Assembly: GCA_045536425.1 (NCBI GenBank)
Contig: JAZSNN010000007.1
Coordinates: forward strand, 1-53,505
Length of the DNA stretch: 53,505 nt
Direction of reading: 5' to 3'
Source: UBA11540 sp045536425
Lineage (GTDB): Bacteria > Bacillota > Clostridia > Oscillospirales > Ruminococcaceae
The notes beneath the pieces were generated by a model. That model searched no databases and was not told where the DNA came from. It saw only the letters and a program-made list of their open reading frames with translations. This document shows, piece after piece, positions 34,211 to 42,570 of this stretch (positions are counted from its first letter, which is position 1; each line of letters begins with the position of its first letter). The position numbers and the translations under genes are program-made.

Positions 34211-35518
34211 ATGGCAGTAGTGGTTTCAGAGGTGCAAAAGCGTTCCCTTGCTTTCAAGGCAGGAATACCTGCAAAAGCAACGCTTTTGAGCATAAACGGC
34301 AATGAGATAAACGACGTTCTTGACTATCAGTTTTACGTTACGGAACGCCGTATAGAGCTCGTCTGCCTTGTAGACGGAAAAGAAAAACACTACACGCTTC
34401 TAAAAGACGAATATGAGGATATAGGGCTCATCTTCGATAGCTACCTTATGGATAAACAGCATCACTGTAAAAATAAATGCATCTTCTGCTTTATCGACCA
34501 GATGCCAAAGGGAATGCGCGAAACGCTCTACTTCAAGGATGACGACGATAGAATGTCCTTCTTGTTTGGAAACTACGTCACCCTCACAAACCTCACCCAA
34601 AAAGATATCGACCGCATCATAAAGATGCACATCAGCCCCATAAACATTTCGGTGCACACCACCGACCCCGAGCTTCGTGTGAAAATGATGAAGAATAAAA
34701 ACGCCGGTGAGTGCCTCAAATGGCTCGAAGTACTTGCGGCTCACGGCATAAAGCTCAACACACAGCTTGTTCTGTGCCCCGAGATAAACGACGGAGAACA
34801 GCTTGTCCGCTCACTGAACGATTTGGGCAGGCTTGCCCCGAATATCGAGAGCATCGCCGCCGTCCCCGTTGGACTCACCGACCACCGCGAAGGGCTTGAG
34901 GAGCTTAGGGTATATACAAAAGAAGAGTCCGAAAAGGTGATTGATATCATCGAGAGCTTTTCCGACAAATTTTTTGAGAAGCACGGTGTTAGAATAGCCT
35001 TTGCGTCTGACGAATTTTATTTGAAAGCCGAGCGCCCTTTGCCCGACTACGACTACTATGGCGACTTCAGCCAGCTCGAAAACGGCGTAGGACTCACAAC
35101 GCTTCTCAGACACGATTTCTACGACTGCCTTGAAAATGACGAGTTTGAAGCAAAACCCTTTCACGCCGCAATCGCAACGGGAAAGCTTGCATACCCGCTT
35201 CTCGTTGAGCTTTCAGAGGCGGCGATGAAAAGGTACCCCGAGGTAAAGCTCGACGTGTATATGATCGAAAACGAGTTTTTTGGCAAAAATATAACCGTCG
35301 CAGGACTTGTCACAGGTCGCGACCTTATAAATCAGCTGAAAGATAAAAATATAGCAAAAACACTTTTGATACCGACAGTAATGCTCCGTCACGAGAAGGA
35401 CAGGTTCCTTGATGACGTTTTGATAGAAGACGTTGAGAGGGAACTCGGAGTGAAACTTGTGACCGTTGAAAACGACGGATATAACCTTTTAAACAGTATG
35501 TTAGGATGTGAAAACTGA
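34211..35518 (+). CDS. DUF512 domain protein, PDZ-like plus radical SAM type
   Basis: A 435-residue protein. Residues 5-70 resemble a PDZ domain (AGIPAKATLLSINGNEIND). A CX3CX2C motif follows at C86, C90, C93 (CKNKCIFCFIDQMPKGMR), as in radical SAM enzymes, and the C-terminal DUF512 domain includes FASDEFYLKAERPLP and an ending ENDGYNLLNSM. The family is conserved in Clostridia directly upstream of der, exactly the order seen here, and its function is unknown; a role in ribosome or RNA modification is only a guess. It overlaps the der start by one base (TGATG) and heads a six-gene operon. Confidence 0.9.
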   Translation: MAVVVSEVQKRSLAFKAGIPAKATLLSINGNEINDVLDYQFYVTERRIELVCLVDGKEKHYTLLKDEYEDIGLIFDSYLMDKQHHCKNKCIFCFIDQMPKGMRETLYFKDDDDRMSFLFGNYVTLTNLTQKDIDRIIKMHISPINISVHTTDPELRVKMMKNKNAGECLKWLEVLAAHGIKLNTQLVLCPEINDGEQLVRSLNDLGRLAPNIESIAAVPVGLTDHREGLEELRVYTKEESEKVIDIIESFSDKFFEKHGVRIAFASDEFYLKAERPLPDYDYYGDFSQLENGVGLTTLLRHDFYDCLENDEFEAKPFHAAIATGKLAYPLLVELSEAAMKRYPEVKLDVYMIENEFFGKNITVAGLVTGRDLINQLKDKNIAKTLLIPTVMLRHEKDRFLDDVLIEDVERELGVKLVTVENDGYNLLNSMLGCEN

Positions 35519-36849
35519 TGTCTATTCCGATAGTAGCGGTTGTAGGCCGCCCAAACGTTGGAAAATCCACACTTTTTAATAAACTCATCGGTCAACGACT
35601 TTCGATAGTCGAGGACACCCCAGGTGTTACCCGCGATAGAATCTACGGAAAGTGCGAATGGCTTGACAGAAGCTTTATGCTAGTTGATACAGGCGGTATC
35701 GAGCCCTATTCCGACGACGTAATCCTCTCACAGATGAGAAGACAGGCACAGCTTGCGATTGAAAGCGCGAGTGTTATAATTCTCGTAACCGACGTTCGCT
35801 CGGGTGTAACCGCGACAGACCAAGACGTTGCATCGATGCTTCAAAAGAGCGGAAAGCCGATAGTTTTGTGCGTAAATAAATGCGACAGTCTCGGCAACGT
35901 TCCCCCCGATTTCTATGAGTTTTATAACCTCGGCCTCGGTGACCCCGTCGCAGTTTCCTCTGTACACGGACACGGCACGGGCGACCTTCTCGACAGAGTG
36001 CTCGAGCATCTTCCCGATGATAGCGAGGGCGACTACGAGAACGACTATATCAAGGTCGCTGTAATCGGTAAACCAAACGCGGGAAAATCCTCGCTTGTCA
36101 ATAAAATTGCAGGTGAGGAGCGAGTTATCGTTTCCGATATTGCAGGAACCACCCGTGATGCAGTTGATACCGTAATCGAAAACGAAAACGGAAAGTTTGT
36201 CTTCATCGATACGGCGGGTATCCGCAGAAAGAGCAAAATCGACGAGGCGATAGAAAAATACAGCGTTCTTCGCGCATATATGGCGGTAGACCGCGCCGAT
36301 GTGTGCATAATAATGATAGACGCAACCACAGGCTTTACCGAGCAGGATTCAAAGGTCGCGGGCTATGCTCACGAGCAGGGCAAGGCTTGTATCGTTGCAG
36401 TCAATAAATGGGACCTCATCGAAAAAGACGGAAAGACTATGGACGAGTTTAGAAAGAAGCTCGAGATAGATTTCAGCTTTATGCCCTACGTTCCGTTTAT
36501 CTTCATTTCGGCAAAGACGGGTCAGCGCGTCGAAAGACTATATGAACTCATCAAATACGTCGCAGACCAAAACGCAATGAGAATTTCCACCGGTAAATTA
36601 AACGACGTACTTGCCGAAGCAACCGCAAGGGTACAACCCCCGTCGGATAAAGGAAAACGCCTCAAGATTTATTATATGACTCAGGCATCCTCCAAACCCC
36701 CGACGTTCGTAACCTTTGTAAACAATTCCGAGCTGTTCCACTTCTCATACCAGAGATACCTCGAGAACAGAATTCGCGAAACCTTTGGACTTGAGGGAAC
36801 ACCGATAAGAATTACTGTCCGTGAACGTGACAGAAACGACAACAACTGA
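35518..36849 (+). CDS. der: Ribosome biogenesis GTPase Der (EngA)
   Basis: A 443-residue GTPase needed for 50S subunit assembly. Two tandem G domains are clear: the first with GRPNVGKSTLFNKL, DTGG and NKCD; the second with GKPNAGKSSLVNKI, DTAG and NKWD. The C-terminal KH-like domain starts at about residue 355 (VLAEATARVQPPSDKGKRLKIYYMTQ). Length is normal and all G motifs are intact. The start codon shares a base with the stop of the preceding DUF512 gene, implying translational coupling. Confidence 0.97.
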   Translation: MSIPIVAVVGRPNVGKSTLFNKLIGQRLSIVEDTPGVTRDRIYGKCEWLDRSFMLVDTGGIEPYSDDVILSQMRRQAQLAIESASVIILVTDVRSGVTATDQDVASMLQKSGKPIVLCVNKCDSLGNVPPDFYEFYNLGLGDPVAVSSVHGHGTGDLLDRVLEHLPDDSEGDYENDYIKVAVIGKPNAGKSSLVNKIAGEERVIVSDIAGTTRDAVDTVIENENGKFVFIDTAGIRRKSKIDEAIEKYSVLRAYMAVDRADVCIIMIDATTGFTEQDSKVAGYAHEQGKACIVAVNKWDLIEKDGKTMDEFRKKLEIDFSFMPYVPFIFISAKTGQRVERLYELIKYVADQNAMRISTGKLNDVLAEATARVQPPSDKGKRLKIYYMTQASSKPPTFVTFVNNSELFHFSYQRYLENRIRETFGLEGTPIRITVRERDRNDNN

Positions 36850-36859
36850 GGAAAACTTT

Positions 36860-37564
36860 ATGGTAATGGCAAAAACAATTGTGGCGGCGGTTTCCGTCGC
36901 TGTCATAAGCTACCTTTTGGGCAGCCTCAACTTCGCAATAATAGTAACAAAAATAATGACGGGCAAGGATATCAGAGACTACGGAAGCGGAAACGCAGGA
37001 ATGACAAACGTTCTTCGCACCGTGGGAAAACCTGCCGCTGTACTCACTGCAGTTGGAGACCTCGGCAAAGGCATTCTTTCCGCACTAGTGGGAGAATTGA
37101 TTTTCTCCCTAGCAGTAGAAGGACTTGTGCCGAGCGGCATAGTATACGCGTTTTTAAACGGCGGAATGTATGTCGGTATCATCTTTGCGCTCTTGGGACA
37201 CCTTTTTCCGCTTTACTACGGCTTTAAGGGTGGCAAGGGAATTTTAGTTTGCGGTGGCGCGATTTTGATAATGGATTGGCGAGTTTTCTTGTCGATACTC
37301 GCACTGTTTGTGATATTTTTCCTTATCACAAGGATAGTTTCCGTAGGCTCAATAGCCGCAACCATCGGCTATCCTACCTTTACCTGCATCTATCAATGTA
37401 TAGACAAGGCCTTCACCCCCACCGAGATAGTTGTAAATACACTGCTTGCGACAGCAGTTGCGGCAGTGGTCATCATAATGCACCGCGAGAATATCAAAAG
37501 ACTGATAAACGGTACAGAAAACCGATTTGGCAAGAAAAAAACCGACTCCTCAAAAAAGGATTGA
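36860..37564 (+). CDS. plsY: Glycerol-3-phosphate acyltransferase PlsY
   Basis: A 234-residue polytopic membrane enzyme that transfers an acyl group from acyl phosphate to glycerol-3-phosphate, the first step of phospholipid synthesis. Family motifs are visible: SYLLGSLNFAIIV at the first helix, DYGSGNAGMTNVLRTVGK, and LLGHLFPLYYGFKGGKGI. About five to six membrane segments occur and the C-terminus is a short basic tail. The ATG at 36860 is preceded by GAGG inside the end of der; a GTG further upstream would overlap der by 10 codons. It follows der by ten bases in the operon. Confidence 0.95.
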   Translation: MVMAKTIVAAVSVAVISYLLGSLNFAIIVTKIMTGKDIRDYGSGNAGMTNVLRTVGKPAAVLTAVGDLGKGILSALVGELIFSLAVEGLVPSGIVYAFLNGGMYVGIIFALLGHLFPLYYGFKGGKGILVCGGAILIMDWRVFLSILALFVIFFLITRIVSVGSIAATIGYPTFTCIYQCIDKAFTPTEIVVNTLLATAVAAVVIIMHRENIKRLINGTENRFGKKKTDSSKKD

Positions 37565-37569
37565 TTTAA

Positions 37570-38118
37570 ATGAGAGTAATTACAGGCTCGGCAAGAGGTA
37601 AAAAACTAATAACCTTAGAAGGCAACGACGTTCGCCCCACCTCCGATATGGTCAAGGAAGCGATATTCAGCATAGTTCAATTTGAGCTTGCGGGAGCGAA
37701 GGTGCTCGATCTCTTTGCGGGAAGCGGACAGCTCGGCATCGAAGCACTGAGTAGAGGTGCGTCTTTGGCGGTTTTTGTTGACAGTAGCACCGATAGTGTG
37801 AAGGTGGTCAGAGAAAACCTCAAAAACACGGGACTTGCACAAAATTCCCGCGTTGTAGCTATGGATAGCTTTGCTTATCTTGGCGGCTGCAAGGATAAAT
37901 TCGACATAGTTTTTATCGACCCGCCCTATTCAAAGGACATAATCCCACAGATTTTGCCTAAAGTTGTTGAAAAAGTAAATGAAAATGGTATAATAGTATG
38001 TGAACACGACAAAAAAGACCTGCTCCCCGAACAAGCGGGTGATTTTTGCAGATTCAGAACGTATTCCTATGGACGCATAGCGCTCACAACATATCGCAGA
38101 AGGAATGAGGAAGAATGA
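37570..38118 (+). CDS. rsmD: 16S rRNA (guanine966-N2)-methyltransferase
   Basis: A 182-residue SAM-dependent methyltransferase. The N-terminus RVITGSARGKKLIT, the RPTSDMVKEAIF segment, motif I VLDLFAGSGQLGIEALSRG and the catalytic DPPY (IDPPYSKD) are all typical of RsmD. It methylates G966 of 16S rRNA. It lies 5 bases after plsY and its stop overlaps the coaD start (ATGA). The rsmD-coaD pair is a standard bacterial arrangement. Confidence 0.95.
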   Translation: MRVITGSARGKKLITLEGNDVRPTSDMVKEAIFSIVQFELAGAKVLDLFAGSGQLGIEALSRGASLAVFVDSSTDSVKVVRENLKNTGLAQNSRVVAMDSFAYLGGCKDKFDIVFIDPPYSKDIIPQILPKVVEKVNENGIIVCEHDKKDLLPEQAGDFCRFRTYSYGRIALTTYRRRNEEE

Positions 38119-38594
38119 GAACAGCGGTCTGCCCGGGAAGCTTTGACCCCGTAACCAAAGGACACCTCGATATTATAAAAAGAGCAACCGGTCTTTTTGA
38201 CAAGGTCATCGTCCTTGTGGTTGTAAACCCTGATAAAAAACCCTCTTTCTCGGTAGAAGAAAGGGTAGAACAACTAAAAAAGGTGACCGCGATGTTGCCA
38301 AACGTTGAGGTTGACAGCTTCAGTGGACTTCTCGCAGATTATCTTCGTTCCACGGGTGCCTGCGCTATTGTAAAAGGTCTTCGTGCGGTATCCGACTTTG
38401 AGTATGAGTTCCAGATGGCGCTCACCAACCGAAAACTCAACCCATACGCAGAAACGGTGTTCTTGAATACCGCAGCGGAAAATATGTATCTCAGCTCCAG
38501 TATGGTAAAGCAGATTGCCAGATTTGGCGGGGATATATCATCCTTTGTACCCAGCGAAATATACAGCGAAGTAAAAGAAAGATTGTGTAAATAA
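38115..38594 (+). CDS. coaD: Phosphopantetheine adenylyltransferase
   Basis: A 159-residue nucleotidyltransferase that makes dephospho-CoA from 4'-phosphopantetheine and ATP. It has the N-terminal GSFDPVTKGHLDII motif (the (T/H)xGH site as K-GH here), KGLRAVSDFEYEFQMALTNRKL, and the YLSSSMVKQI segment in place of ISSS. Length and motifs are standard. Its start overlaps the rsmD stop by four bases. Confidence 0.96.
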   Translation: MRTAVCPGSFDPVTKGHLDIIKRATGLFDKVIVLVVVNPDKKPSFSVEERVEQLKKVTAMLPNVEVDSFSGLLADYLRSTGACAIVKGLRAVSDFEYEFQMALTNRKLNPYAETVFLNTAAENMYLSSSMVKQIARFGGDISSFVPSEIYSEVKERLCK

Positions 38595-38612
38595 TTTGGG
38601 GAGGACAGTCAA

Positions 38613-39071
38613 ATGACCATCGAAACCATTCTTGATACTATCGACGAAATGCTTGAAAAATCGTGGGGAGTTCCGCTTTCCGGCGGCAAATGCGTCGTAG
38701 ACGCAGAGAAGATTCGCGACCTTATTGACGAGGTGCGCCTAAATCTTCCTTCCGATCTCAAACAAGCAAAGGCAGTAGTCGCAGACCGCAACAAAATCAT
38801 CCTCGATGCAAGAAACGAAGCTGAATCCATCATCAAACGCGCCGAAGAAAGAGCAAAGGTGCTCGTTTCCGAGGAAGAGGTTGTCCGCGTAGCAAACGAA
38901 AAGGCGACCGAAACACTAAATCTCGCACAGACAAAATCTAAAGAAATGCGTCAGGCGGCTTTCGATTTTTCTGAGGATATGCTCCAGAAGATTGAAAAGG
39001 CTGCAACCGAGTGCCTCGGAAGCATTAAAGAAACAAGACAAGCTCTCAAAAACACCAAGGTTACAAGATAA
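38613..39071 (+). CDS. Coiled-coil protein, ATP synthase B/E subunit-like
   Basis: A 152-residue charged helical protein. The N-terminus (TIETILDTIDEMLEKSWGVP) is a short helix pair and residues 55-130 are a long Ala/Glu/Lys-rich coiled coil (ARNEAESIIKRAEERAKVLV). Such proteins are often annotated as V-type ATPase subunit H or as ATPase-like but are not part of an ATPase operon; they are common next to coaD in Clostridia. The function is unknown; a structural role at the cell envelope, as for DivIVA-like coiled coils, is possible. GGGGAGGA precedes the ATG. It is the last gene of the operon. Confidence 0.75.
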   Translation: MTIETILDTIDEMLEKSWGVPLSGGKCVVDAEKIRDLIDEVRLNLPSDLKQAKAVVADRNKIILDARNEAESIIKRAEERAKVLVSEEEVVRVANEKATETLNLAQTKSKEMRQAAFDFSEDMLQKIEKAATECLGSIKETRQALKNTKVTR

Positions 39072-39075
39072 AAAG

Positions 39076-39109
39076 ATAATGGGCGAAGCCAAAAGGCTTC
39101 GCCCATTAT
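39076..39109. terminator. Bidirectional terminator between convergent operons
   Basis: A 15-bp perfect stem (ATAATGGGCGAAGCC and complement), AAAA loop. T-rich sequence follows on the minus strand; the plus side has TATTATG. Confidence 0.85.
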
Positions 39110-39113
39110 TATG

Positions 39114-39590
39114 CTATTTCACAGTAATATCAGCAAATATTGCACTGCATACACGCGCCAGATCCTTTGGTGAAACAAAAACCTGAGCACCGATTTTTCC
39201 CGCGCTCACGTATATTGCATCGAGTGATTCCGCCGAAACGTCGATGTACGTCGGAAAAAGCTTTTTCATTCCGACAGGGGAGCAACCTCCGCGAATATAA
39301 CCCGTGACCTTGTTGATGTCACTGACGGGAATCATCGTCACCGACTTTTCACCCGCAGCCTTTGCCGCTTTTTTGAGGTCGAGCTCGGTACAAACGGGAA
39401 CGACAAAAACGAAATAGCCACCGCTACTGCCCTTTGTCACAAGGGTTTTGAAAACAATACTCTCATCTGCACCAATCTTTGTGGCAATTGAGTTTCCGTC
39501 GATGAGACCGTCGTCGTGACCGTATTCCTGCGCCGTGTAGGAAATCTTTTCGCGGTCGAGAATTCGCATTGCATTTGTCTTAACAGCCAC
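39114..39590 (-). CDS. ybaK: Cys-tRNA(Pro)/Cys-tRNA(Cys) deacylase YbaK-type
   Basis: A 158-residue trans-editing protein of the YbaK/ProX-like family, which hydrolyses mischarged Cys-tRNA(Pro). The conserved lysine lies in the IVFKTLV segment, followed by FVFVVPVCTELDLKKAA and GYIRGGCSPVGMKKLFPTYID, the family signature. It starts with GTG at 39590; AGAGGG overlaps the end of the upstream gene, four bases away, so the two genes are coupled. It also resembles EbsC of Gram-positive bacteria, which is the same family. Confidence 0.93.
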   Translation of the reverse strand: MAVKTNAMRILDREKISYTAQEYGHDDGLIDGNSIATKIGADESIVFKTLVTKGSSGGYFVFVVPVCTELDLKKAAKAAGEKSVTMIPVSDINKVTGYIRGGCSPVGMKKLFPTYIDVSAESLDAIYVSAGKIGAQVFVSPKDLARVCSAIFADITVK

Positions 39591-39594
39591 GAAA

Positions 39595-40218
39595 TTAGCC
39601 CTCTTTCACCAAAATCATAACGTCAGCATAGGGAAGAGATTTCACCCAATCGCAGAAAACGTGCCACTCGTCGAGCTTGTGAGTCTTTCTCGCATAGTAC
39701 ATAGAGATGAGATTTTCATAGTTCATAGTGCAGGTTCGCATCTGGTTGTAGCTCGAGGGCAAAAGCTGGATGATATCATACCAAATCTGCTTGTCCTTTG
39801 TCTCGAGATATTTCAGCCTGAGCTCTTCGAGCTTGTCGATAACAGTCTGCATAAACGCGAGAGAATCCTCGTCCATCTTGTCACAGCTGAAATCGGAAAG
39901 CTCAAACTTTTTGCTTGTTATCTTGTGCATAGTGCTTGTGGAGTTTGCAACGGTAGCCACCTTGTAGGTGTCATACTCCTTCCACCAATACATCGGTGCG
40001 GTGATGTCGACCGATACAAAGATCTGACGGATAAACTTTCTGTGGTCGCTTCCTGCAGAGCAAAGACGTCTTGCGAGAGAAAGGTCATTTTCACCGAGCA
40101 CAAAGTTTCCGTCCGCGTCTACGAAGCTGTCCATCTTTTCCCAGCTGTTGAGCGGGTTTCTGGCACCTCTCACAGCGTTTTCAAAATTCATAACCGAAGT
40201 TTTTTCGAGTTTGATCAT
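39595..40218 (-). CDS. Conserved protein with ThyX-like features
   Basis: A 207-residue soluble protein. It contains DHRKFIRQIFVSVDITAPMYWWKE, a NSTSTMHK segment and LLPSSYNQMRTCTMNYENL; the pattern of an HR...R motif and an S-x-N-x-x-R-T-x-x-x-N-Y segment recalls flavin-dependent thymidylate synthase (ThyX) although the classical RHRxxSxxxxSxR motif is not intact. Very similar proteins occur in Clostridia and their phages, usually unnamed. AAAGGAGAG precedes the ATG. It is followed after four bases by ybaK. The ThyX relation is my inference from motif likeness, not a proven assignment. Confidence 0.5.
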   Translation of the reverse strand: MIKLEKTSVMNFENAVRGARNPLNSWEKMDSFVDADGNFVLGENDLSLARRLCSAGSDHRKFIRQIFVSVDITAPMYWWKEYDTYKVATVANSTSTMHKITSKKFELSDFSCDKMDEDSLAFMQTVIDKLEELRLKYLETKDKQIWYDIIQLLPSSYNQMRTCTMNYENLISMYYARKTHKLDEWHVFCDWVKSLPYADVMILVKEG

Positions 40219-40248
40219 TTTTCAACTCTCCTTTATACTTATAGGATA

Positions 40249-42282
40249 TCAGTTATTTATGATGTTTTCAAGCATAGAATTAACTTTTGCCCTTAAATAT
40301 TTCATTTCAGGGGTCGAAAGTTCGGGGTCGGAATTCAAAATGTCGTTGCTTGCCTGTTTTGCAAGCTGAACGAGTTTTTTGTCGGTGTACATACCCTCAA
40401 GTTTTAGAGAGGGAAGACCGTGCTGACGCACTCCAATGAGGTCACCCGCACCTCTGAGGTTCAGGTCTTCTTCCGCAATTTTAAATCCGTCGGTTGTGCT
40501 CTTCATTATTTTGAGTCTTTCGCCCGAATCTCCCGAAAGATTGTCACTTATGAGTATGCAATAGGATTTTTCCGTTCCCCTTCCAACCCTTCCGCGAAGC
40601 TGGTGAAGCTGTGAAAGACCAAACCGCTCGGCGTTTTCTATCAGCATAATAACTGCGTTTGGAACGTCGACACCAACCTCAACCACTGTAGTGCATACGA
40701 GGATGTCGATGTTTTTATCGCGAAAATCTGCCATAACAGCGTCCTTTTCAGCGGCTTTCATCTTGCCGTGGAGTATGCCTACTCTAAACTCGGGAAACGC
40801 CTTTTGAAGCGAAGCCGCATATTCTGTGACTGCCAAAAGCTCGGACGGTTCACCCTCGTCGTTTTCGATGAGAGGACATACTGCATAGGCCTGCAAGCCT
40901 TTTTCGATATGCTCCCTGACAAAGTTGTACGCGCGCTCACGCTTTGGCGGGTCGATTACAAAGGTTTCTATTGGTGTTCTGCCTTTTGGAAGCTCGTCTA
41001 TGACCGATAGCTCGAGGTCGCCGTAGATAATGAGCGATAGCGTTCTCGGTATGGGTGTTGCAGACATAACGAGGGTGTGAGGGTCACAGCCCTTTTCAGA
41101 GAGCACCGCCCTCTGCCCAACGCCAAATCGGTGCTGTTCGTCTGTGATGACAAGTGCGGGGTTTTTGAATTTCACCTTTCCTGTTATCAGCGCGTGTGTG
41201 CCTATTATAAAATCTATATCTCCGCTTTCGAGCCCCAAAAGCACCGCCTTTTTCTGCGAAGCCTTCATAGAGCCCGTGAGTAGAGCAACCTTTATTCCAA
41301 ACGGAGATAAAAGTTTTTCCATAGTCTTTGAATGCTGTACGGCAAGTATCTCGGTGGGAGCCATCATAGCTGCCTGGTATCCGTTTTTGCAACAACAAAA
41401 TGCTGCAGCTGCAGCGACCAACGTCTTTCCCGAGCCCACGTCACCCTGCACCAGTCTGTTCATCGGTGACGTTTTCTGCATATCAGCGATACAGTCGTCG
41501 ATTGCGCGCCTTTGTGCACCCGTAGGTTCAAAGGGTAAGCTGTCGTAAAATTCACTAAGGTCGGTTTTCTTTATAGAATGTGAGGTCAAACGTGTGTTTG
41601 AATTTCTAAGTCTGTTGAGCGCGAGCTGTACAATAAAAAGCTCCTCAAAACACAAACGCCTTCTCGCTGCGTCAAGACTCACCGGATCTTTTGGGAAATG
41701 TATGTTTTCCAGTGCAAAGGAAATGTGCGACAAGCCATACTTCTCGCGGATTTGTGCAGGGAGATAGTCGGCTACAGAATTGTCAACAAGCTTTAGCGCT
41801 TCGCGAACGTTGGTGCTGATAGCATTTGAGGTGAGCCCCGACGTCAGCCTGTAAACCGCTTTCATCGGGATGTCGGCAGAGTAGGGAATTATGAGCGGGG
41901 ATATCATCTCTCTTACTCTTCCCGTTGTGCGAAGCTTTCCGAATATGAGATACTCTTCGCCGACATTTATCGCTTCAAAGGCAAAGGATTGGTTGAAGAG
42001 CGTGAGATAAATTTTAGAGCTTTCGTCAAAAGCGTCGATTTTGTATACAGTCATACCCTTGCGCACACGGCGGGGCACCTGCTTTGATGCAACGTAAACC
42101 TTTAGACAGCAAGGCACGTCGTCGGGACATACGATAGCAAGTTTTATATCTGTGACGTCAAGGTAGTTTCTCGGATAGAAATACAAAAGGTCGCCAATAG
42201 TGTTGACACCGAGCTTTCGGTATAAGGTGGCTCTTTTAGCACCGATACCGCGTAACTGTTGAATGTCACTTGCGCTGTTCAA
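40249..42282 (-). CDS. recG: ATP-dependent DNA helicase RecG
   Basis: A 677-residue helicase that remodels stalled forks and branched DNA. The N-terminal wedge/OB domain begins with a helix-hairpin-helix-like segment (IQQLRGIGAKRATLYRKLGV). Helicase motifs are intact: Walker A GDVGSGKT, motif II DEQHRFG, motif III SATPIPRT, motif VI QLRGRVGRG, and the C-terminal TRG-like SEIAxxDLxLRG segment is present as KIAEEDLNLRGAGDLIG. I choose TTG 42282 because GGGGAGG lies 11 bases upstream and the length then matches the family; 46 more codons upstream are open but run into the promoter region. Confidence 0.95.
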   Translation of the reverse strand: MNSASDIQQLRGIGAKRATLYRKLGVNTIGDLLYFYPRNYLDVTDIKLAIVCPDDVPCCLKVYVASKQVPRRVRKGMTVYKIDAFDESSKIYLTLFNQSFAFEAINVGEEYLIFGKLRTTGRVREMISPLIIPYSADIPMKAVYRLTSGLTSNAISTNVREALKLVDNSVADYLPAQIREKYGLSHISFALENIHFPKDPVSLDAARRRLCFEELFIVQLALNRLRNSNTRLTSHSIKKTDLSEFYDSLPFEPTGAQRRAIDDCIADMQKTSPMNRLVQGDVGSGKTLVAAAAAFCCCKNGYQAAMMAPTEILAVQHSKTMEKLLSPFGIKVALLTGSMKASQKKAVLLGLESGDIDFIIGTHALITGKVKFKNPALVITDEQHRFGVGQRAVLSEKGCDPHTLVMSATPIPRTLSLIIYGDLELSVIDELPKGRTPIETFVIDPPKRERAYNFVREHIEKGLQAYAVCPLIENDEGEPSELLAVTEYAASLQKAFPEFRVGILHGKMKAAEKDAVMADFRDKNIDILVCTTVVEVGVDVPNAVIMLIENAERFGLSQLHQLRGRVGRGTEKSYCILISDNLSGDSGERLKIMKSTTDGFKIAEEDLNLRGAGDLIGVRQHGLPSLKLEGMYTDKKLVQLAKQASNDILNSDPELSTPEMKYLRAKVNSMLENIINN

Positions 42283-42318
42283 AACATCCTTCACCTCCCC
42301 AAATTCGATGTTATAACC

Positions 42319-42347
42319 ATTATACCATTTTCTGTACAAATTTACAA
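42319..42347 (-). promoter_or_regulatory. Promoter of recG
   Basis: On the minus strand TTGTAA (42342-42347) and TATAAT (42319-42324), 17-base spacer. It supports the downstream TTG start. Confidence 0.7.
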
Positions 42348-42499
42348 ATACTAATATTTTCGCATTGTGCAAAATAACATTGTTTAATTTGTACATCGAA
42401 GTGCGGGACGTTTTGGGCATAAATAACGGAATTGTTTGTAAATTTTATGTTAAAATGGTGATATTTTTACTTTTTGTCGCAAAATTCTAAAAAAAATTC

Positions 42500-42528
42500 T
42501 TGCAAAATTCTAACAAATTGTGTAAAAT
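42500..42528 (+). promoter_or_regulatory. Promoter of the PucR/CdaR-type regulator gene
   Basis: TTGCAA (42500-42505) and TAAAAT (42523-42528), 17-base spacer; a second TATAAT-like hexamer overlaps just downstream. Confidence 0.6.
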
Positions 42529-42570
42529 ATATAATTAGGAAGTTCTAGATTATTGAAATGAGGTCGTGAC

